From Candidatus Paraburkholderia kirkii (lineage in GTDB: Bacteria > Pseudomonadota > Gammaproteobacteria > Burkholderiales > Burkholderiaceae), in the NCBI GenBank assembly GCA_001189345.1, contig LFKV01000028.1:1-37219 (forward strand): DNA of 37,219 nucleotides, in the 5' to 3' direction. Position numbers and translations under genes: made by a program. Below are positions 10,652 to 20,059 of the stretch, one piece after another. The first letter of the stretch is position 1; the number at the start of each line of letters is the position of its first letter. Below the pieces are notes generated by a model. It was given only the letters and a program-made list of their open reading frames with translations, was not told the DNA's origin and ran no database searches.

Positions 10652-11140
10652 ATGCGAGCACAGCGAAATCCGGTCCGCGCGCTCGACAAGCTCGATCACA
10701 AGATCCTGAACCTTCTCCAGGAGGACGGCCGCATCGCGATGAAGGACCTGGCGGAGCGCGTCGGGCTGTCCGTTACGCCGTGCATCGAGCGCGTGAAGCG
10801 CATGGAGCGCGACGGCGTGATCATGGGCTACTACGCACGCGTGAATCCGGCCGAACTGGGCGCGGCGCTGCTCGTGTTCGTGGAGATCACGCTCGATCAC
10901 AAGAGCGGCAACATGTTCGAGCAATTCCGGCGCGAAGTGCAGAAGATTCCGGAGGTGCTCGAGTGCCACCTCGTGTCGGGCGATTTCGACTATCTGATCA
11001 AGGCACGCATCGGCGAGATGGCGGACTACCGCAAGCTGCTCGGCGACATCCTGTTGCAGTTGCCGGGCGCGGTGCAGTCGAAGAGCTATGTGGTGATGGA
11101 GGAAATCAAGGAGACGCTGAGGATTCCGGTCGAGGTGTGA
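10652..11140 (+). CDS. lrp: Lrp/AsnC-family transcriptional regulator
   Basis: The 162-residue protein has an N-terminal winged helix-turn-helix (LDKLDHKILNLLQEDGRIAM, then KDLAERVGLSVTPCIERVKR) and a C-terminal ligand-sensing RAM domain (LVFVEITLDHKSGNMFEQFR, CHLVSGDFDYLIKARI). ATG 10652 is preferred because the protein starts MRAQRNPVRALDKLD, like Burkholderia Lrp, and aggg lies upstream. Its position divergent from dadA suggests that it activates or represses alanine catabolism in response to an amino acid. Intact and of normal length. It ends 20 bases before a LexA-like box belonging to the next gene. Confidence 0.93.
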   Translation: MRAQRNPVRALDKLDHKILNLLQEDGRIAMKDLAERVGLSVTPCIERVKRMERDGVIMGYYARVNPAELGAALLVFVEITLDHKSGNMFEQFRREVQKIPEVLECHLVSGDFDYLIKARIGEMADYRKLLGDILLQLPGAVQSKSYVVMEEIKETLRIPVEV

Positions 11141-11160
11141 TTTTCGCTTGCGATGCCGCG

Positions 11161-11188
11161 TCGATACTGTATATTTATACAGTATCGA
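11161..11188 (+). promoter_or_regulatory. LexA-type SOS box upstream of the radical SAM gene
   Basis: Two 13-base arms form a perfect inverted repeat around a 2-base centre. The core tactgtatatttatacagta matches the classical LexA operator (CTGT, eight A/T bases, ACAG). It lies 18 bases before the ATG of a PA0069-type gene. To my recollection this family is among LexA-controlled genes in Pseudomonas aeruginosa. The operator is intact although the gene it would control is broken. Confidence 0.8.
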
Positions 11189-11295
11189 TTGTCGGATTTC
11201 GTCGCAATGTCATCGCCCGACCGTGAATATCCCGTCGCGCCGCCCGCGCCGCTGAAAGGGCGCGGCGCGGTCACGAACATCCAGGGCCGCTACGA

Positions 11296-11317
11296 GAAGG
11301 ACGAGCGAAGGACGAGC
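11296..11317 (+). repeat. 11-bp tandem duplication
   Basis: The unit gaaggacgagc occurs twice with no spacer. Removing one copy restores the expected reading YEKDERERVDDGW, so the duplication is a recent frameshifting mutation. Confidence 0.9.
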
Positions 11318-11435
11318 GCGAACGCGTCGACGACGGCTGGCAGCACACCGCCGCCCAAGACGATGAAGATGCGCCGTCGCTGCGTACGCAGGTGTTTGAG
11401 GAACGCGCGAAAACCATCCTCACGCGCAACGGTTT

Positions 11436-11461
11436 GCCGGACATTCCCGCCGGACATTCCC
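11436..11461 (+). repeat. 13-bp tandem duplication
   Basis: The unit gccggacattccc occurs twice in tandem. Removing one copy gives the expected SPDIPFTTSLN-like reading. With the 11-bp duplication upstream it adds 24 bases in total, so the frame is regained. Confidence 0.9.
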
Positions 11462-12359
11462 TTTACCACCTCGCTCAATCCCTACCGGGGTTGCGAGCAC
11501 GGCTGCATCTACTGCTTCGCGCGTCCGACGCACAGCTATCTCGGACTTTCGCCCGGGCTCGATTTCGAAAGCCGCATTTACGCGAAGATCAACGCGCCCG
11601 AACTGCTCGAGCGCGAGCTTGCGAAACCGGGCTACGAGCCCGATTCGATCGCGCTCGGCGTCAATACGGACGCCTATCAGCCCGTCGAGCGGGATCTTCG
11701 GCTCATGCGGCGCGTCATTCAGGTTCTGCCCGATTGCGGGCATCCGTTCGCGGCGATCACGAAGTCGCCGCTGATCGATCGCGATATTGACCTGCTCGCG
11801 CCCATGGCCGAACGCGGTCAGGTCATGGCGGCCATCACAGTCACGACGCTCGACGCGGACATCGCGCGCACGCTCGAGCCCCGCGCGGCCACGCCGTCGC
11901 GACGCCTGCGCACGATCCGCACGCTTGCCGAGGCGGGCATTCCGGTGGGCGTGAGCATCGCACCGGTCATTCCGTTCGTCACCGAGCCGGACATGGAGCG
12001 CGTGCTGGAGGCCTGCGCCCAGGCTGGCGTGACGAGCGCGAGCTACATCGTGCTGCGCCTGCCGTGGGAAGTCGCGCCGCTCTTCAAGGACTGACTCGCC
12101 GCGCATTTCCCCGATCGAGCGGATCGCGTGATGAGCCGTGTGCGCGACATGCGCGGCGGCAAGGACTACGACTCGAACTTCTCGACGCGGATGAAAGGCG
12201 AGGGCCTGTGGGCCGACATGCTGAAGCAGCGGTTCCGTCAGGCCACGAAGCGCCTCGGACTGAATGCGCGGTAGCATGGCCTCGATATGTCCGAGTTTTA
12301 GCGGCCGGCCAGGCGAGCCGCGGCGCCGATTAACCCGCAGCTCGATTTGTTCTGACGTT

Positions 12360-12863
12360 TTATTGCGACAGAGTTTTCGCCGCTTCGACCTGGCTCTCGA
12401 AATAGGTCTGGAAGGTGAGCGCGAGACCGGTCATCAGCAGGAAGGCGCCGATCAGCAGCGAGAACATCACGACGAAGATGACGGTCCAGCCGGAGTGGCT
12501 GGTGCGGCCCGTGTGGGCGTTGAATTGCGCGTCCCATTTGGCGTCGGGGCGCAGGCCGTAGACGATGGCGGAAAGAAAGGCGGCGAGCAGCGAGACCGCG
12601 CCCGGAAACGCCAGCACCCAGCCGAGAATCGACGTGCGCTCCGACTCCGCGAGCAGCAGATAGCCGAACGCGCCCAGAATGATGCCGACGATATGGGCCC
12701 AGCCGTATTTGTCGCGCATGCCATACAGATAGAAGCGATGCAGGCCGATGTAGCCGAACAGGAACGCGAGCGCTGCGGTCAGCGTCTTCGAGCGAAAATA
12801 GGGCGGAACCTGCTTGCCGGCCGGCTTCGAGCCGGATTGCGAGGCGACAGACGAGGAAGTCAT
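12360..12863 (-). CDS. TM2-domain membrane protein
   Basis: The 167-residue product starts at MTSSSVASQSGSKPAGKQVP; an upstream ATG-equivalent would add about 14 residues. A TM2-type motif, FLFGYIGLHRFYLYGMRDKY, lies near the first hydrophobic helix. Two further hydrophobic segments follow (HIVGIILGAFGYLLL, VSLLAAFLSAIVYGL), and a C-terminal one (WTVIFVVMFSLLIGAFLLMT). TM2 proteins are small inner-membrane proteins of mostly unknown role. It converges with the radical SAM pseudogene, with only four bases between the ends. No disruption is visible. Confidence 0.8.
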   Translation of the reverse strand: MTSSSVASQSGSKPAGKQVPPYFRSKTLTAALAFLFGYIGLHRFYLYGMRDKYGWAHIVGIILGAFGYLLLAESERTSILGWVLAFPGAVSLLAAFLSAIVYGLRPDAKWDAQFNAHTGRTSHSGWTVIFVVMFSLLIGAFLLMTGLALTFQTYFESQVEAAKTLSQ

Positions 12864-13058
12864 CAGCGAAAGCGGTGGTGAAATGGATGCGGGCGCCGAA
12901 TCCAAGCCGACGCCGGTCTGTCATTTTACGCCGACGAGCGGACGCACCACCAATGGCACGTTGCCACATGAGCGCGATTCCTGATATCAGAAAACGGCGG
13001 GAATCGACCGTGAACGCGCTCCGAACAGCGCCTCGCAGCCAAAAAAAGCGTTAAGTGT

Positions 13059-13087
13059 TTGTTAGAGCTCCGGAATCCAGCTATAAT
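13059..13087 (+). promoter_or_regulatory. sigma-70 promoter of the rpsP operon
   Basis: TTGTTA (13059-13064) and TATAAT (13082-13087) are separated by 17 bases, 45 bases before the rpsP start. This is the best consensus-like promoter in the window and fits a highly expressed ribosomal operon. Confidence 0.75.
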
Positions 13088-13132
13088 CACCTATTATCGT
13101 TGTTCCGAACCCCGGTTTTCAAGGATTTCAGC

Positions 13133-13387
13133 ATGGTCATTATCCGTCTGGCTCGTGGCGGTTCGAAGAAGCGCCCATTCTACAACATCGTCGCAACCGA
13201 CTCGCGTAGCCGTCGTGACGGCCGCTTCATCGAGCGCGTGGGCTTCTACAACCCGGTCGCCACGAAGGGCGAGTCGCTGCGTATCGCTCAGGATCGCCTG
13301 ACGTACTGGCAAGGCGTCGGCGCGCAACTGTCGCCGACCGTCGAGCGCCTGGTCAAGCAAGCTCAGCAAGCCCAGCCGGCTGCTTAA
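13133..13387 (+). CDS. rpsP: 30S ribosomal protein S16
   Basis: The 84-residue protein starts [20 protein letters not shown] and carries the S16 signature ([20 protein letters not shown]). It is a primary assembly protein of the small subunit. It is the first gene of the rpsP-rimM-trmD-rplS operon and is intact, with an Ala/Gln-rich tail typical of Burkholderia. Confidence 0.97.
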   Translation: MVIIRLARGGSKKRPFYNIVATDSRSRRDGRFIERVGFYNPVATKGESLRIAQDRLTYWQGVGAQLSPTVERLVKQAQQAQPAA

Positions 13388-13454
13388 GCGCGCTTCGTCG
13401 ACGCTGTACAAATCGCTCGAAACCTGCCCAAAGGTTCGCTGATGTGGTTCGCTG

Positions 13455-14189
13455 ATGTCCGTGCGCGATTCAGAATCCGGACGCGCTTCCGGAAACATCG
13501 GCCGACCGAAGCCGGGGCAAGATGAAGGTCCCGCCACGTTTGGCGCATTCGTCCGCAAGCCGGGCGCGCGCCGTGTGGCGGTCGACGTTTCGAGCAGTAT
13601 TTCCGGCGGCGGCAAGCAGGAAGACGCAATCGAGCCGGTCGAGACTGTGCCCGAAGACGCCGTCGAAGTCGGTTTCATCGCCGATGCGTATGGTCTCAAA
13701 GGCTGGGTCAAGGTCGTGCCGCACGCGAACGGCAAGCAGGGCGGCGACGCGCTGCTGAGCGCGAAATGCTGGTGGCTCGTGAAGGGCCGCGAACGCAAGT
13801 CCGTGCGCTGTCTGCAGTCGAAGGTGCATGCCGACACCATCGTCGCGCGCCTCGCCGGCTGTGACGACCGCGATGCGGCGCTCGCGCTGAAGGGACACAC
13901 GGTGAATATCGCGCGCAGCGATTTCCCGAAGCTCGACAGCGAAGAAGAATTCTACTGGGTCGATCTGATCGGCCTGGATGTCGAAAACGAAGCGGGCGTG
14001 GCCCTGGGCCGCGTCGCCGATCTGATCGACAACGGCGCGCATTCCATCCTGCGGATCGAGTATCCGGGTACGGACAAGGATGGCAGGGCCGTCACCGGCG
14101 AGCGGCTGATTCCGTTCGTTGGCGTATATGTGAAGACGGTGGACCGGGCGGCGAAGCGTATCGTCGTCGACTGGGACGCCGATTATTGA
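13455..14189 (+). CDS. rimM: 16S rRNA processing protein RimM
   Basis: RimM binds S19 and helps mature the 3' domain of 16S rRNA. From ATG 13455 the product is 244 residues with a long low-complexity N-terminal extension (about 65 residues) before the RimM core. The core starts [20 protein letters not shown] and continues through the PRC-barrel half ([34 protein letters not shown]). The extension is common in Burkholderia, but an internal start cannot be excluded. The gene is uninterrupted and lies 67 bases after rpsP and 25 bases before trmD. Confidence 0.93.
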   Translation: MSVRDSESGRASGNIGRPKPGQDEGPATFGAFVRKPGARRVAVDVSSSISGGGKQEDAIEPVETVPEDAVEVGFIADAYGLKGWVKVVPHANGKQGGDALLSAKCWWLVKGRERKSVRCLQSKVHADTIVARLAGCDDRDAALALKGHTVNIARSDFPKLDSEEEFYWVDLIGLDVENEAGVALGRVADLIDNGAHSILRIEYPGTDKDGRAVTGERLIPFVGVYVKTVDRAAKRIVVDWDADY

Positions 14190-14214
14190 ACATCGGCACG
14201 TTACGGAGAGAGCG

Positions 14215-14994
14215 ATGCAGTTCGATGTCGTGACGCTCTTTCCCGAGATGTTTCGCGCGCTGACCGACTGGGGCATCACCAGCCGGGCGGTGAAGCAGGA
14301 GCGGTTCGGTCTGCGCACGTGGAATCCGCGCGATTTCACCACGGACAACTACCGCACGGTAGATGATCGCCCTTACGGCGGCGGCCCCGGCATGGTGATG
14401 CTGGCGCGCCCCCTGGAGGACGCGATTCACGCGGCGAAAGCCGCGCAGCACGAACAGGGCATCGCGTCGACGCGCGTGGTGAGCGTGGTGATGATGTCGC
14501 CGCAAGGCGCGAAACTGGACCACGACCGCGTGATGCGCTTTGCGCAGGAACCCGGTCTCGTGCTGCTGTGCGGCCGCTACGAAGCGATCGATCAGCGCCT
14601 GATCGATCGCGAAGTGGACGAAGAGATCAGCCTCGGCGACTTCGTGCTGTCCGGCGGAGAACTCCCGGCGATAGCGCTGATGGACGCAGTCGTGCGCCAG
14701 TTGCCCGGCGTGCTGAACGACGCGCAATCGGCCGTGCAGGACAGTTTTGTCGATGTGCTGCTCGATTGTCCGCACTACACGCGGCCGGAAGAGTACGAAG
14801 GCATGCGCGTTCCGGATGTGCTGCTGGGCGGCCATCACAAGGAAATCGACGCGTGGCGCAGGCGCGAGGCGTTGCGCAACACATTCAACAAGCGGCCCGA
14901 TTTGATCGAGCGGGCGCGCGGAAGCAAGATGCTGAGCCGTGCCGACGAGGCATGGCTCGCGGAACTCGCGAAGGACGCGTTGAAGCCTGCCTAG
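14215..14994 (+). CDS. trmD: tRNA (guanine37-N1) methyltransferase
   Basis: TrmD makes m1G37 in tRNAs and prevents frameshifting. The 259-residue protein starts [20 protein letters not shown]. It shows the SPOUT trefoil-knot SAM site ([20 protein letters not shown], then [16 protein letters not shown]) and the [15 protein letters not shown] loop ([14 protein letters not shown]). An ATG with ggagag upstream fixes the start. It is intact and of normal length. Confidence 0.97.
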   Translation: MQFDVVTLFPEMFRALTDWGITSRAVKQERFGLRTWNPRDFTTDNYRTVDDRPYGGGPGMVMLARPLEDAIHAAKAAQHEQGIASTRVVSVVMMSPQGAKLDHDRVMRFAQEPGLVLLCGRYEAIDQRLIDREVDEEISLGDFVLSGGELPAIALMDAVVRQLPGVLNDAQSAVQDSFVDVLLDCPHYTRPEEYEGMRVPDVLLGGHHKEIDAWRRREALRNTFNKRPDLIERARGSKMLSRADEAWLAELAKDALKPA

Positions 14995-15021
14995 GTTTTG
15001 AGCCGACGAGCGGGACAAGGG

Positions 15022-15049
15022 GGCGCCGACTGGACTGAACACCGGCGCC
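15022..15049 (+). promoter_or_regulatory. hairpin in the trmD-rplS spacer
   Basis: Arms ggcgccg and cggcgcc enclose a 14-base loop between trmD and rplS. There is no T run, so it is not a normal terminator. It could modulate rplS relative to trmD or protect the message. Structure only; no function shown. Confidence 0.35.
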
Positions 15050-15124
15050 TAAAGCAAACCCATCCTCTACCGGGGCCTTCATATAGGGCACACAACTCCG
15101 GCAAGATGGCACAAGGAGTCGGTA

Positions 15125-15511
15125 ATGAATCTGATTGAACAACTCGAGAAAGAAGAGATCGCACGCGTTCTGGGCGAGAAGACCATCCCCGACTTCGCGC
15201 CGGGCGATACCGTCGTCGTCAACGTGAACGTGGTCGAAGGTACGCGCAAGCGTGTCCAGGCTTACGAAGGCGTCGTCATCGCGAAGCGCAACCGTGGCCT
15301 GAACTCGAACTTCATCGTCCGCAGGATTTCGTCGAGCGAAGGCGTCGAGCGTACGTTCCAGACCTACTCGCCGCTGCTCGCGAGCATCGTCGTGAAGCGC
15401 CGTGGTGATGTTCGCCGCGCGAAGCTCTACTACCTGCGCGAGCGTTCGGGCAAGTCGGCTCGAATCAAGGAAAAGCTGGTCTTCAAGGACAAGGCTGCTT
15501 CCGCCGAGTAA
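15125..15511 (+). CDS. rplS: 50S ribosomal protein L19
   Basis: The 128-residue protein starts [20 protein letters not shown]. It contains the L19 signature ([20 protein letters not shown]) and ends in a basic tail. An aaggag Shine-Dalgarno sequence precedes the ATG. L19 sits at the 30S-50S interface. It is the last gene of the operon, closed by a strong terminator, and is intact. Confidence 0.97.
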   Translation: MNLIEQLEKEEIARVLGEKTIPDFAPGDTVVVNVNVVEGTRKRVQAYEGVVIAKRNRGLNSNFIVRRISSSEGVERTFQTYSPLLASIVVKRRGDVRRAKLYYLRERSGKSARIKEKLVFKDKAASAE

Positions 15512-15534
15512 GTTGCCGGCACAGCGTAGTACTG

Positions 15535-15562
15535 AAAAAGCACCCCTCGCGGGTGCTTTTTT
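15535..15562 (+). terminator. rho-independent terminator after rplS
   Basis: Stem aaaaagcaccc / gggtgcttttt with loop ctcgc and a T tract. It ends the rpsP-rimM-trmD-rplS operon. Confidence 0.9.
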
Positions 15563-15608
15563 CTTTGGCGTGTTCAAATTGAGGCTTCGACACCCACTCT
15601 TCTGATCC

Positions 15609-16333
15609 GTGTCCACCGGCAAGACCTCGACTCCTCGCATCCTCGAACCCGAAAAGATGCCCGTCTTCGCGACGGGCGAATCGCTGCCACCCATCCCGCC
15701 CGACCGGCTCACGCCCGATGGCCTGCGCGCGCGTTTCGGGCAGACGCTCGACTGGACGCAAGAGACTGGACGCAAGAGCTGCCCGAGCAGCGCATCAAGG
15801 CCATCGGCGGCGATCCGCGCGTCGCGGCCGTGCTGGTGCCGCTTGTCGTGCGAGAAGGCGGCCTCATGCTGCTTCTGACGCAGCGTGCCGATCATCTCTC
15901 GGACCATGCGGGCCAGATCAGCTTTCCGGGCGGGCGCCGTGAGCCCGAGGACGTGGACGCCGCCGCCACCGCATTGCGCGAGGCGCAGGAGGAAGTCGGA
16001 CTGGATGCCTCGCACTGCGAGGTCATCGGCGAGATGCCCGAGTATCTGACGGGCACGGGATTCCGCGTGACGCCGGTCGTCGTGCTCGTTTATCCGCCGT
16101 TTTCGCTGAAGGCCGACACGCGCGAAGTGGCCGACATCTTCGAGGTGCCGCTCGTCTGGCTCATGAATCCGGCCAATCACGAAGTGCGCGTTTTTCGTTG
16201 GGAAGGCGGCGAGCGTCGTTTTTTTGCCATGCCCTTATACGCCGCGGGTGAAAGAAAGGCTCCTTATTTCATCTGGGGCGCAACGGCCGGCATGTTGCAC
16301 AATTTCTACCGCTTCCTCGCGGCTCGAGCGTGA
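15609..16333 (+). pseudogene. Nudix hydrolase (CoA pyrophosphatase-like), frameshifted by a 14-bp duplication
   Basis: The N-terminal part begins at GTG 15609 (MSTGKTSTPRILEPEKMPVF) and reads through RARFGQTLDWTQE. There the unit gactggacgcaaga is duplicated (15750-15777) and the frame shifts. In the other frame the protein continues ELPEQRIKAIGGDPRVAAVL, then PLVVREGGLMLLLTQRADHL. The Nudix box (GGRREPEDVDAAATALREAQ followed by EEVGL) is complete, and the end is TGA 16331-16333. Removing one 14-bp unit would rebuild an approximately 237-residue protein. Intact relatives hydrolyse CoA or related nucleotide diphosphates. Confidence 0.9.
15750..15777 (+). repeat. 14-bp tandem duplication
   Basis: The unit gactggacgcaaga occurs twice without a spacer and is the only lesion seen in the Nudix gene. 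Confidence 0.92.
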
Positions 16334-16453
16334 CGGCGCAGAAAGTCGGCACGCTCGCGCCGGCACGCGCAATTCGCTCGCGCGCTAAACGCGTCAGGCG
16401 CTGTGCTATCGTTACGCGAAACTCGAACTAAACGGACTGTTCCGGCGCTTCGC

Positions 16454-17391
16454 ATGACTTTTTTCTCTGTGTTGCTGGGCTCTCATCATTGAGCAGGTGC
16501 GCGCGTTGTCGCCGCACAATCCGATTTCGGCGTTGCTTCAATATCTGCGGAATCCACCGCGCACGGGTTCGATGCCGGCAAGGAGAAGCACGGCATCGTC
16601 GCCTGGCTGGTCGTCGTGCTGCCGTGGACGCTCGTCGTCGGGCTCGTCTATTACGTGCTGTACCGGATCAATTTCGTGCTGGCGTTCCTGTGGAACGTCG
16701 TAATCGTCTATTTCACGCTCGGCTTTCGCCAGTTCAGCCACTATTCACCGACATTCATCTCGCGCTCAACAACGACGACGTGCCCCGGGCGCGCGAGGTG
16801 CTGACCGAATGGACCGGTATCGATACCGTCGACATGCCCGTCAGCGAAATCGTGCGCCACACGCTGGTTCATGCGGTGGTCGCGTCGCATCGGCACGTGT
16901 TCGGCGTGTTCTTCTGGTTCCTGATTCCGATCGGTCCGGCGGGCGCGGTGCTTTATCGCATCGCCGAGTATCTGGCGCGCGCGTGGTCGAAGCCGAATCC
17001 TGAGCGTACCGCCGCGTTCTCGTCGTTCGCGTAGCGTGCGTTCTTCATCATCGACTGGGTGCCCGTGCGCCTCACCGCGCTCGGCTTCGCGATCGTCGGT
17101 AATTTCGAGGATGCGATCTACGCGTGGCGCAATCACGCGCGCCAATGGCCAGACGCCAACGAAGGCGTCCTGCTCGCGGCGGGCAGCGGCGCGCTGGGTG
17201 CGCGTCTTGCCGGTCCGCTCGCCGAGCCGTTGTCGGTCGAGGCGCTCGCCGTCGGCGAGGCGGGCCCGCTGCCCGTCGGCGACGACTGCACGCCGCGCAC
17301 GCTGCAATCCGCGGTCGGTCTCGTCTGGCGCGTGGTGATCCTGTGGATGCTGCTTCTCCTGATGCTGACCATCACCATGTGGCTGGCGTAG
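16454..17391 (+). pseudogene. cobD: CobD/CbiB family membrane protein, three indels and a stop
   Basis: The family makes the aminopropanol arm of cobalamin; some members have other or unknown roles. The ATG opens MTFFSVLL and an extra G near 16477 shifts the frame. The expected IIEQVRALSPHNPISALLQY is then readable. A base is missing near 16545, after which the frame gives AESTAHGFDAGKEKHGIVAW. Another T is missing near 16744, followed by FTDIHLALNNDDVPRAREVL and VFGVFFWFLIPIGPAGAVLY. TAG at 17032-17034 interrupts SSFA-stop-RAFFIIDWVP. The end WLA plus TAG at 17389-17391 is natural. Several hydrophobic segments remain visible. This is one of the most decayed genes in the window. Confidence 0.85.
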
Positions 17392-17719
17392 TCAGTCGTC
17401 CAGGGGGTCTCGCTCCGTCTGACACTGCCAGCACACGGTGAATTGCGCTTCCAGCCATTCGCCGCAGCGCCTGCAACGCCACCAGGGCCGGGCGCCGGCG
17501 TCCGGCCCTTTCCTCGCGCGCTCGATCAGCCGCAACGCCAGCGCTTCGTCGCGATCGTCGACGATCCAGATTTCCAGCGTGCACTGATCCGCCGGAATCT
17601 CTCCCATCGCGCCATTCAGATATCGGTTGTGCGATTCGCACGACACGCCCGCGGTCGCCAGCACGTTCACCCAGTGCTGCGCCGTGGATCAGGTCGGGGG
17701 CGCGCGTGAGCCGCTTCAT
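17392..17719 (-). pseudogene. DUF2007-type zinc-ribbon protein, frameshifted
   Basis: The start [13 protein letters not shown] overlaps the rsgA stop (ATGA). About 12 codons in, an extra base near 17683 shifts the frame. The second frame reads AQHWVNVLATAGVSCESHNR, GEIPADQCTLEIWIVDDRDE and a C-terminal zinc ribbon (CRRCGEW ... CWQC). Small DUF2007 proteins are predicted to bind zinc or act in signalling, without a firm function. Normal length would be about 108 residues. It sits at the end of the M48-rsgA transcription unit. Confidence 0.75.
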
Positions 17720-18651
17720 CGAACGATTTGGCTCGCTTCGTGGACGAGTTGCGCGTAGAGCGCATGACGCTCGGGCCTGATCCTGCCGGCCTCGACCGCT
17801 TCGAGCACCGCGCAGCCCGGCTCGTGCAGATGATGGCAATTGTAGAACCGGCAATGCCCGAGATACGGCCGGAAATCCGCGAAGGCGCGCTCGAGCTGGC
17901 CTTCGGTCAGATGGTGCAGGCCGAACTCCTGAAAACCGGGCGAGTCGATGAGCGAGCCGCCGCCGGGAAGACCGTAGAGACGCGTGAACGTGGTCGTGTG
18001 GCGGCCGCTGTTGAGCGCCGATGAAATATCGCGCGTGGCGGCGTCCGCGTCGGGGACGAGCAGGTTCACGAGCGTCGATTTACCCATGCCGGACTGGCCG
18101 AGCAGGATCGTCGAGCGGTCTTTAAGACGCGCGTCGAGTTGCGGATGGACGTCGCCGGGCGCCATTTTCGCGGACAGCTCGATCACCATGTAGCCGAGTT
18201 CGCGATACGGCGCGAGACGCGCGCGCGCGAGCGGCAGCGCGGCTTCCACGTCGATCTTGTTCAGCACGATGAGCGACTCCAGTCCGTGCGCTTCCGCCGC
18301 GATCAGCGCGCGTCCGAGCAGGTCCTCGCTGAAATGCGGTTCGGTGGCGAGTACGATCAGCAACTGATCGAGATTCGCGGCGAAGAGCTTCGACTTGAAC
18401 TGATCCGAGCGATACAGCAGATTGCGCCGCTCGCCGATCTCGCCGATCACGCCCTGATCCGCCGACGATGGCTCGTAGATCACGCGATCGCCGACGGCCA
18501 CGTCGCTTTTCTTGCCGCGCGGGAAGCACTGGAGCATCGGTCCGCCGTCTTCCGGCGTGACGAGATAATGCCGCCCGTGCGCGGCGATCACCGTGCCTTC
18601 GATGCGATCGCCGGTCGACGCGCGACGGGTTCGCGGTGCGCCGCGCGTCAT
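17716..18651 (-). CDS. rsgA: ribosome small subunit-dependent GTPase RsgA
   Basis: RsgA is a circularly permuted GTPase that checks late 30S assembly. The 311-residue protein has an N-terminal OB-fold, then G4 NKID (131-134), G1 GQSGMGKS (185-192) and G3 DSPG (236-239). A C-terminal zinc site follows ([14 protein letters not shown], about 267-280). The reversed order of G motifs is diagnostic. Its ATG overlaps the M48 protease stop (ATGA), and its own stop overlaps the next start, indicating translational coupling. Intact. Confidence 0.96.
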   Translation of the reverse strand: MTRGAPRTRRASTGDRIEGTVIAAHGRHYLVTPEDGGPMLQCFPRGKKSDVAVGDRVIYEPSSADQGVIGEIGERRNLLYRSDQFKSKLFAANLDQLLIVLATEPHFSEDLLGRALIAAEAHGLESLIVLNKIDVEAALPLARARLAPYRELGYMVIELSAKMAPGDVHPQLDARLKDRSTILLGQSGMGKSTLVNLLVPDADAATRDISSALNSGRHTTTFTRLYGLPGGGSLIDSPGFQEFGLHHLTEGQLERAFADFRPYLGHCRFYNCHHLHEPGCAVLEAVEAGRIRPERHALYAQLVHEASQIVR

Positions 18652-19916
18652 GCGGCCTGCTGCATCAGACGGTCGATGCGCTGCGAAGCGGGCGGGTGCG
18701 AGTAATAGAACGCGGTGTAGACCGGATCGGGCGTCAGCGTCGACGCGTTGTCCTCATAGAGCTTCACGAGCGCGTTGACGAGGTCCTTCGGGTCGGTCTG
18801 GCTCGCGGCGAAGGCGTCGGCTTCGAACTCGTTCTTGCGCGAGGTCAGGCTGCCGAGCGGCGTGATGAAGAACATGAACACCGGCAGAACGAGCATGAAG
18901 AGCACGAGCGCGAGCCCGTTGTTGCTGCCGACGAGCGACGGCCGCACGCCGAGGCCTTCGTAGAACCAGGTCGTCTGCACGAGCCAGCCGAGCAGGGCGA
19001 GCATCGCGAGGCTGATGCCGAACATGACGATCATCAGCTTGAGCACGTGGCGGCGCTTGAAGTGGCCGAGCTCGTGCGCGAGCACGGCTTCAATCTCGCT
19101 GCCGGAAAGGCGCGCGAGCAGCGTATCGAAGAAGACGATGCGCTTGGCGGTGCCGAAGCCGGTGAAATACGCGTTGCCGTGCGCGGAGCGGCGGCTGCCG
19201 TCCATCACGAACAGGCCCTTGGCCGCGAAGCCCGTGCGCGACATCAGGTTCTGGATGCGCGCGACGAGCGCCTCGTCCTTGAGCGGCTCGAACTTGTTGA
19301 AGAGCGGGGCGATGAAGGTCGGGTAGATGATCATCGCGAGCAGCTGGAACGCGACCCAGACCATCCACGTCCACAGCCACCAGTAGGTGCCGGTGCGGTC
19401 CATCAGCCAAAGCGTGAGCAGCAGCAGCGGCGCGCCGATCACGACGGCCAGCACAGTGCCTTTCACGAGATCGACGAAAAAGAGCTTCTTCGACATGCGA
19501 TTGAAGCCGAACTTCTCTTCGATCACGAAGTGCCGGATGTAATCGAACGGCAGGTCGATGGCGCTCGTGATCGCGACGACCGACGCCACCAGCGCGATCT
19601 GTCCGAGATAGCCGCGCCCGAGCCAGTCGGTGATGGCGAGATCGAGCGCCTGCACGCCGCCGAGCAGCGTCAGCGCGACGAGCACGACCGCGCTCGTGAC
19701 GACCTCGATCATCGTGAGGCGCGTGCGTTCGACGGTGTAGTCCGCGGCGCGCTGATGCGCGGCGAGCGGGATCGTCCCGGCAAATTGTGCCGGCACGCCG
19801 TTGCGGTGCGCGGCGACGTGGCGAATCTGGCGCGACGCGAGCCAGAGCTTGGTCGAGACCATTGCGACCAGGGCGACGACGAACACCGTCGAGAAAGCGA
19901 GAGTGAGGTTAGCCAT
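18648..19916 (-). CDS. M48-family membrane metalloprotease (Ste24-like)
   Basis: The 422-residue inner-membrane protease starts [20 protein letters not shown]. It has several transmembrane helices, the zinc-binding HELGH followed by FKRRH ([20 protein letters not shown]), and the third ligand in [11 protein letters not shown]. The N-terminal region matches the CAAX-protease-1/Ste24 arrangement ([20 protein letters not shown]) rather than short HtpX. It probably degrades or processes membrane proteins. It is the first gene of the M48-rsgA-DUF2007 unit, divergent from orn, and is uninterrupted. Confidence 0.92.
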   Translation of the reverse strand: MANLTLAFSTVFVVALVAMVSTKLWLASRQIRHVAAHRNGVPAQFAGTIPLAAHQRAADYTVERTRLTMIEVVTSAVVLVALTLLGGVQALDLAITDWLGRGYLGQIALVASVVAITSAIDLPFDYIRHFVIEEKFGFNRMSKKLFFVDLVKGTVLAVVIGAPLLLLTLWLMDRTGTYWWLWTWMVWVAFQLLAMIIYPTFIAPLFNKFEPLKDEALVARIQNLMSRTGFAAKGLFVMDGSRRSAHGNAYFTGFGTAKRIVFFDTLLARLSGSEIEAVLAHELGHFKRRHVLKLMIVMFGISLAMLALLGWLVQTTWFYEGLGVRPSLVGSNNGLALVLFMLVLPVFMFFITPLGSLTSRKNEFEADAFAASQTDPKDLVNALVKLYEDNASTLTPDPVYTAFYYSHPPASQRIDRLMQQAA

Positions 19917-20059
19917 CCGGGAATTCCGATTGAACTATGCGAGAATTATAGGTTCTTGGCCGTGCCGGCACGCAGCGTTCAAACCCGACATCGCGCAATC
20001 GTCGCGATAGCGCAAGGTGATCGATGCGGCATGGCGTCATCCTCTCTCAGGCAGCTTTC

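Larger units (their letters stand above)
11207..12355 (+). pseudogene. PA0069-family radical SAM protein, two duplications and three stops
   Basis: This is the spore-photoproduct-lyase-like radical SAM family. The cluster motif GCEHGCIYCFAR (CxxxCxxC) is present, followed by PTHSYLGLSPGLDFESRIYA and GVNTDAYQPVER. Near the N-terminus an 11-bp tandem duplication (11296-11317) shifts the frame, and a 13-bp tandem duplication (11436-11461) restores it, so about 45 residues between are nonsense. Downstream, TGA at 12092-12094 replaces a Trp (LFKD-stop-LAAHFPDRA). TAG occurs at 12272-12274 and again at 12299-12301, both plausibly from CAG. The true end is TGA 12353-12355, after INPQLDLF. Decay is extensive, yet the SOS box in front is perfect. 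Confidence 0.9.
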
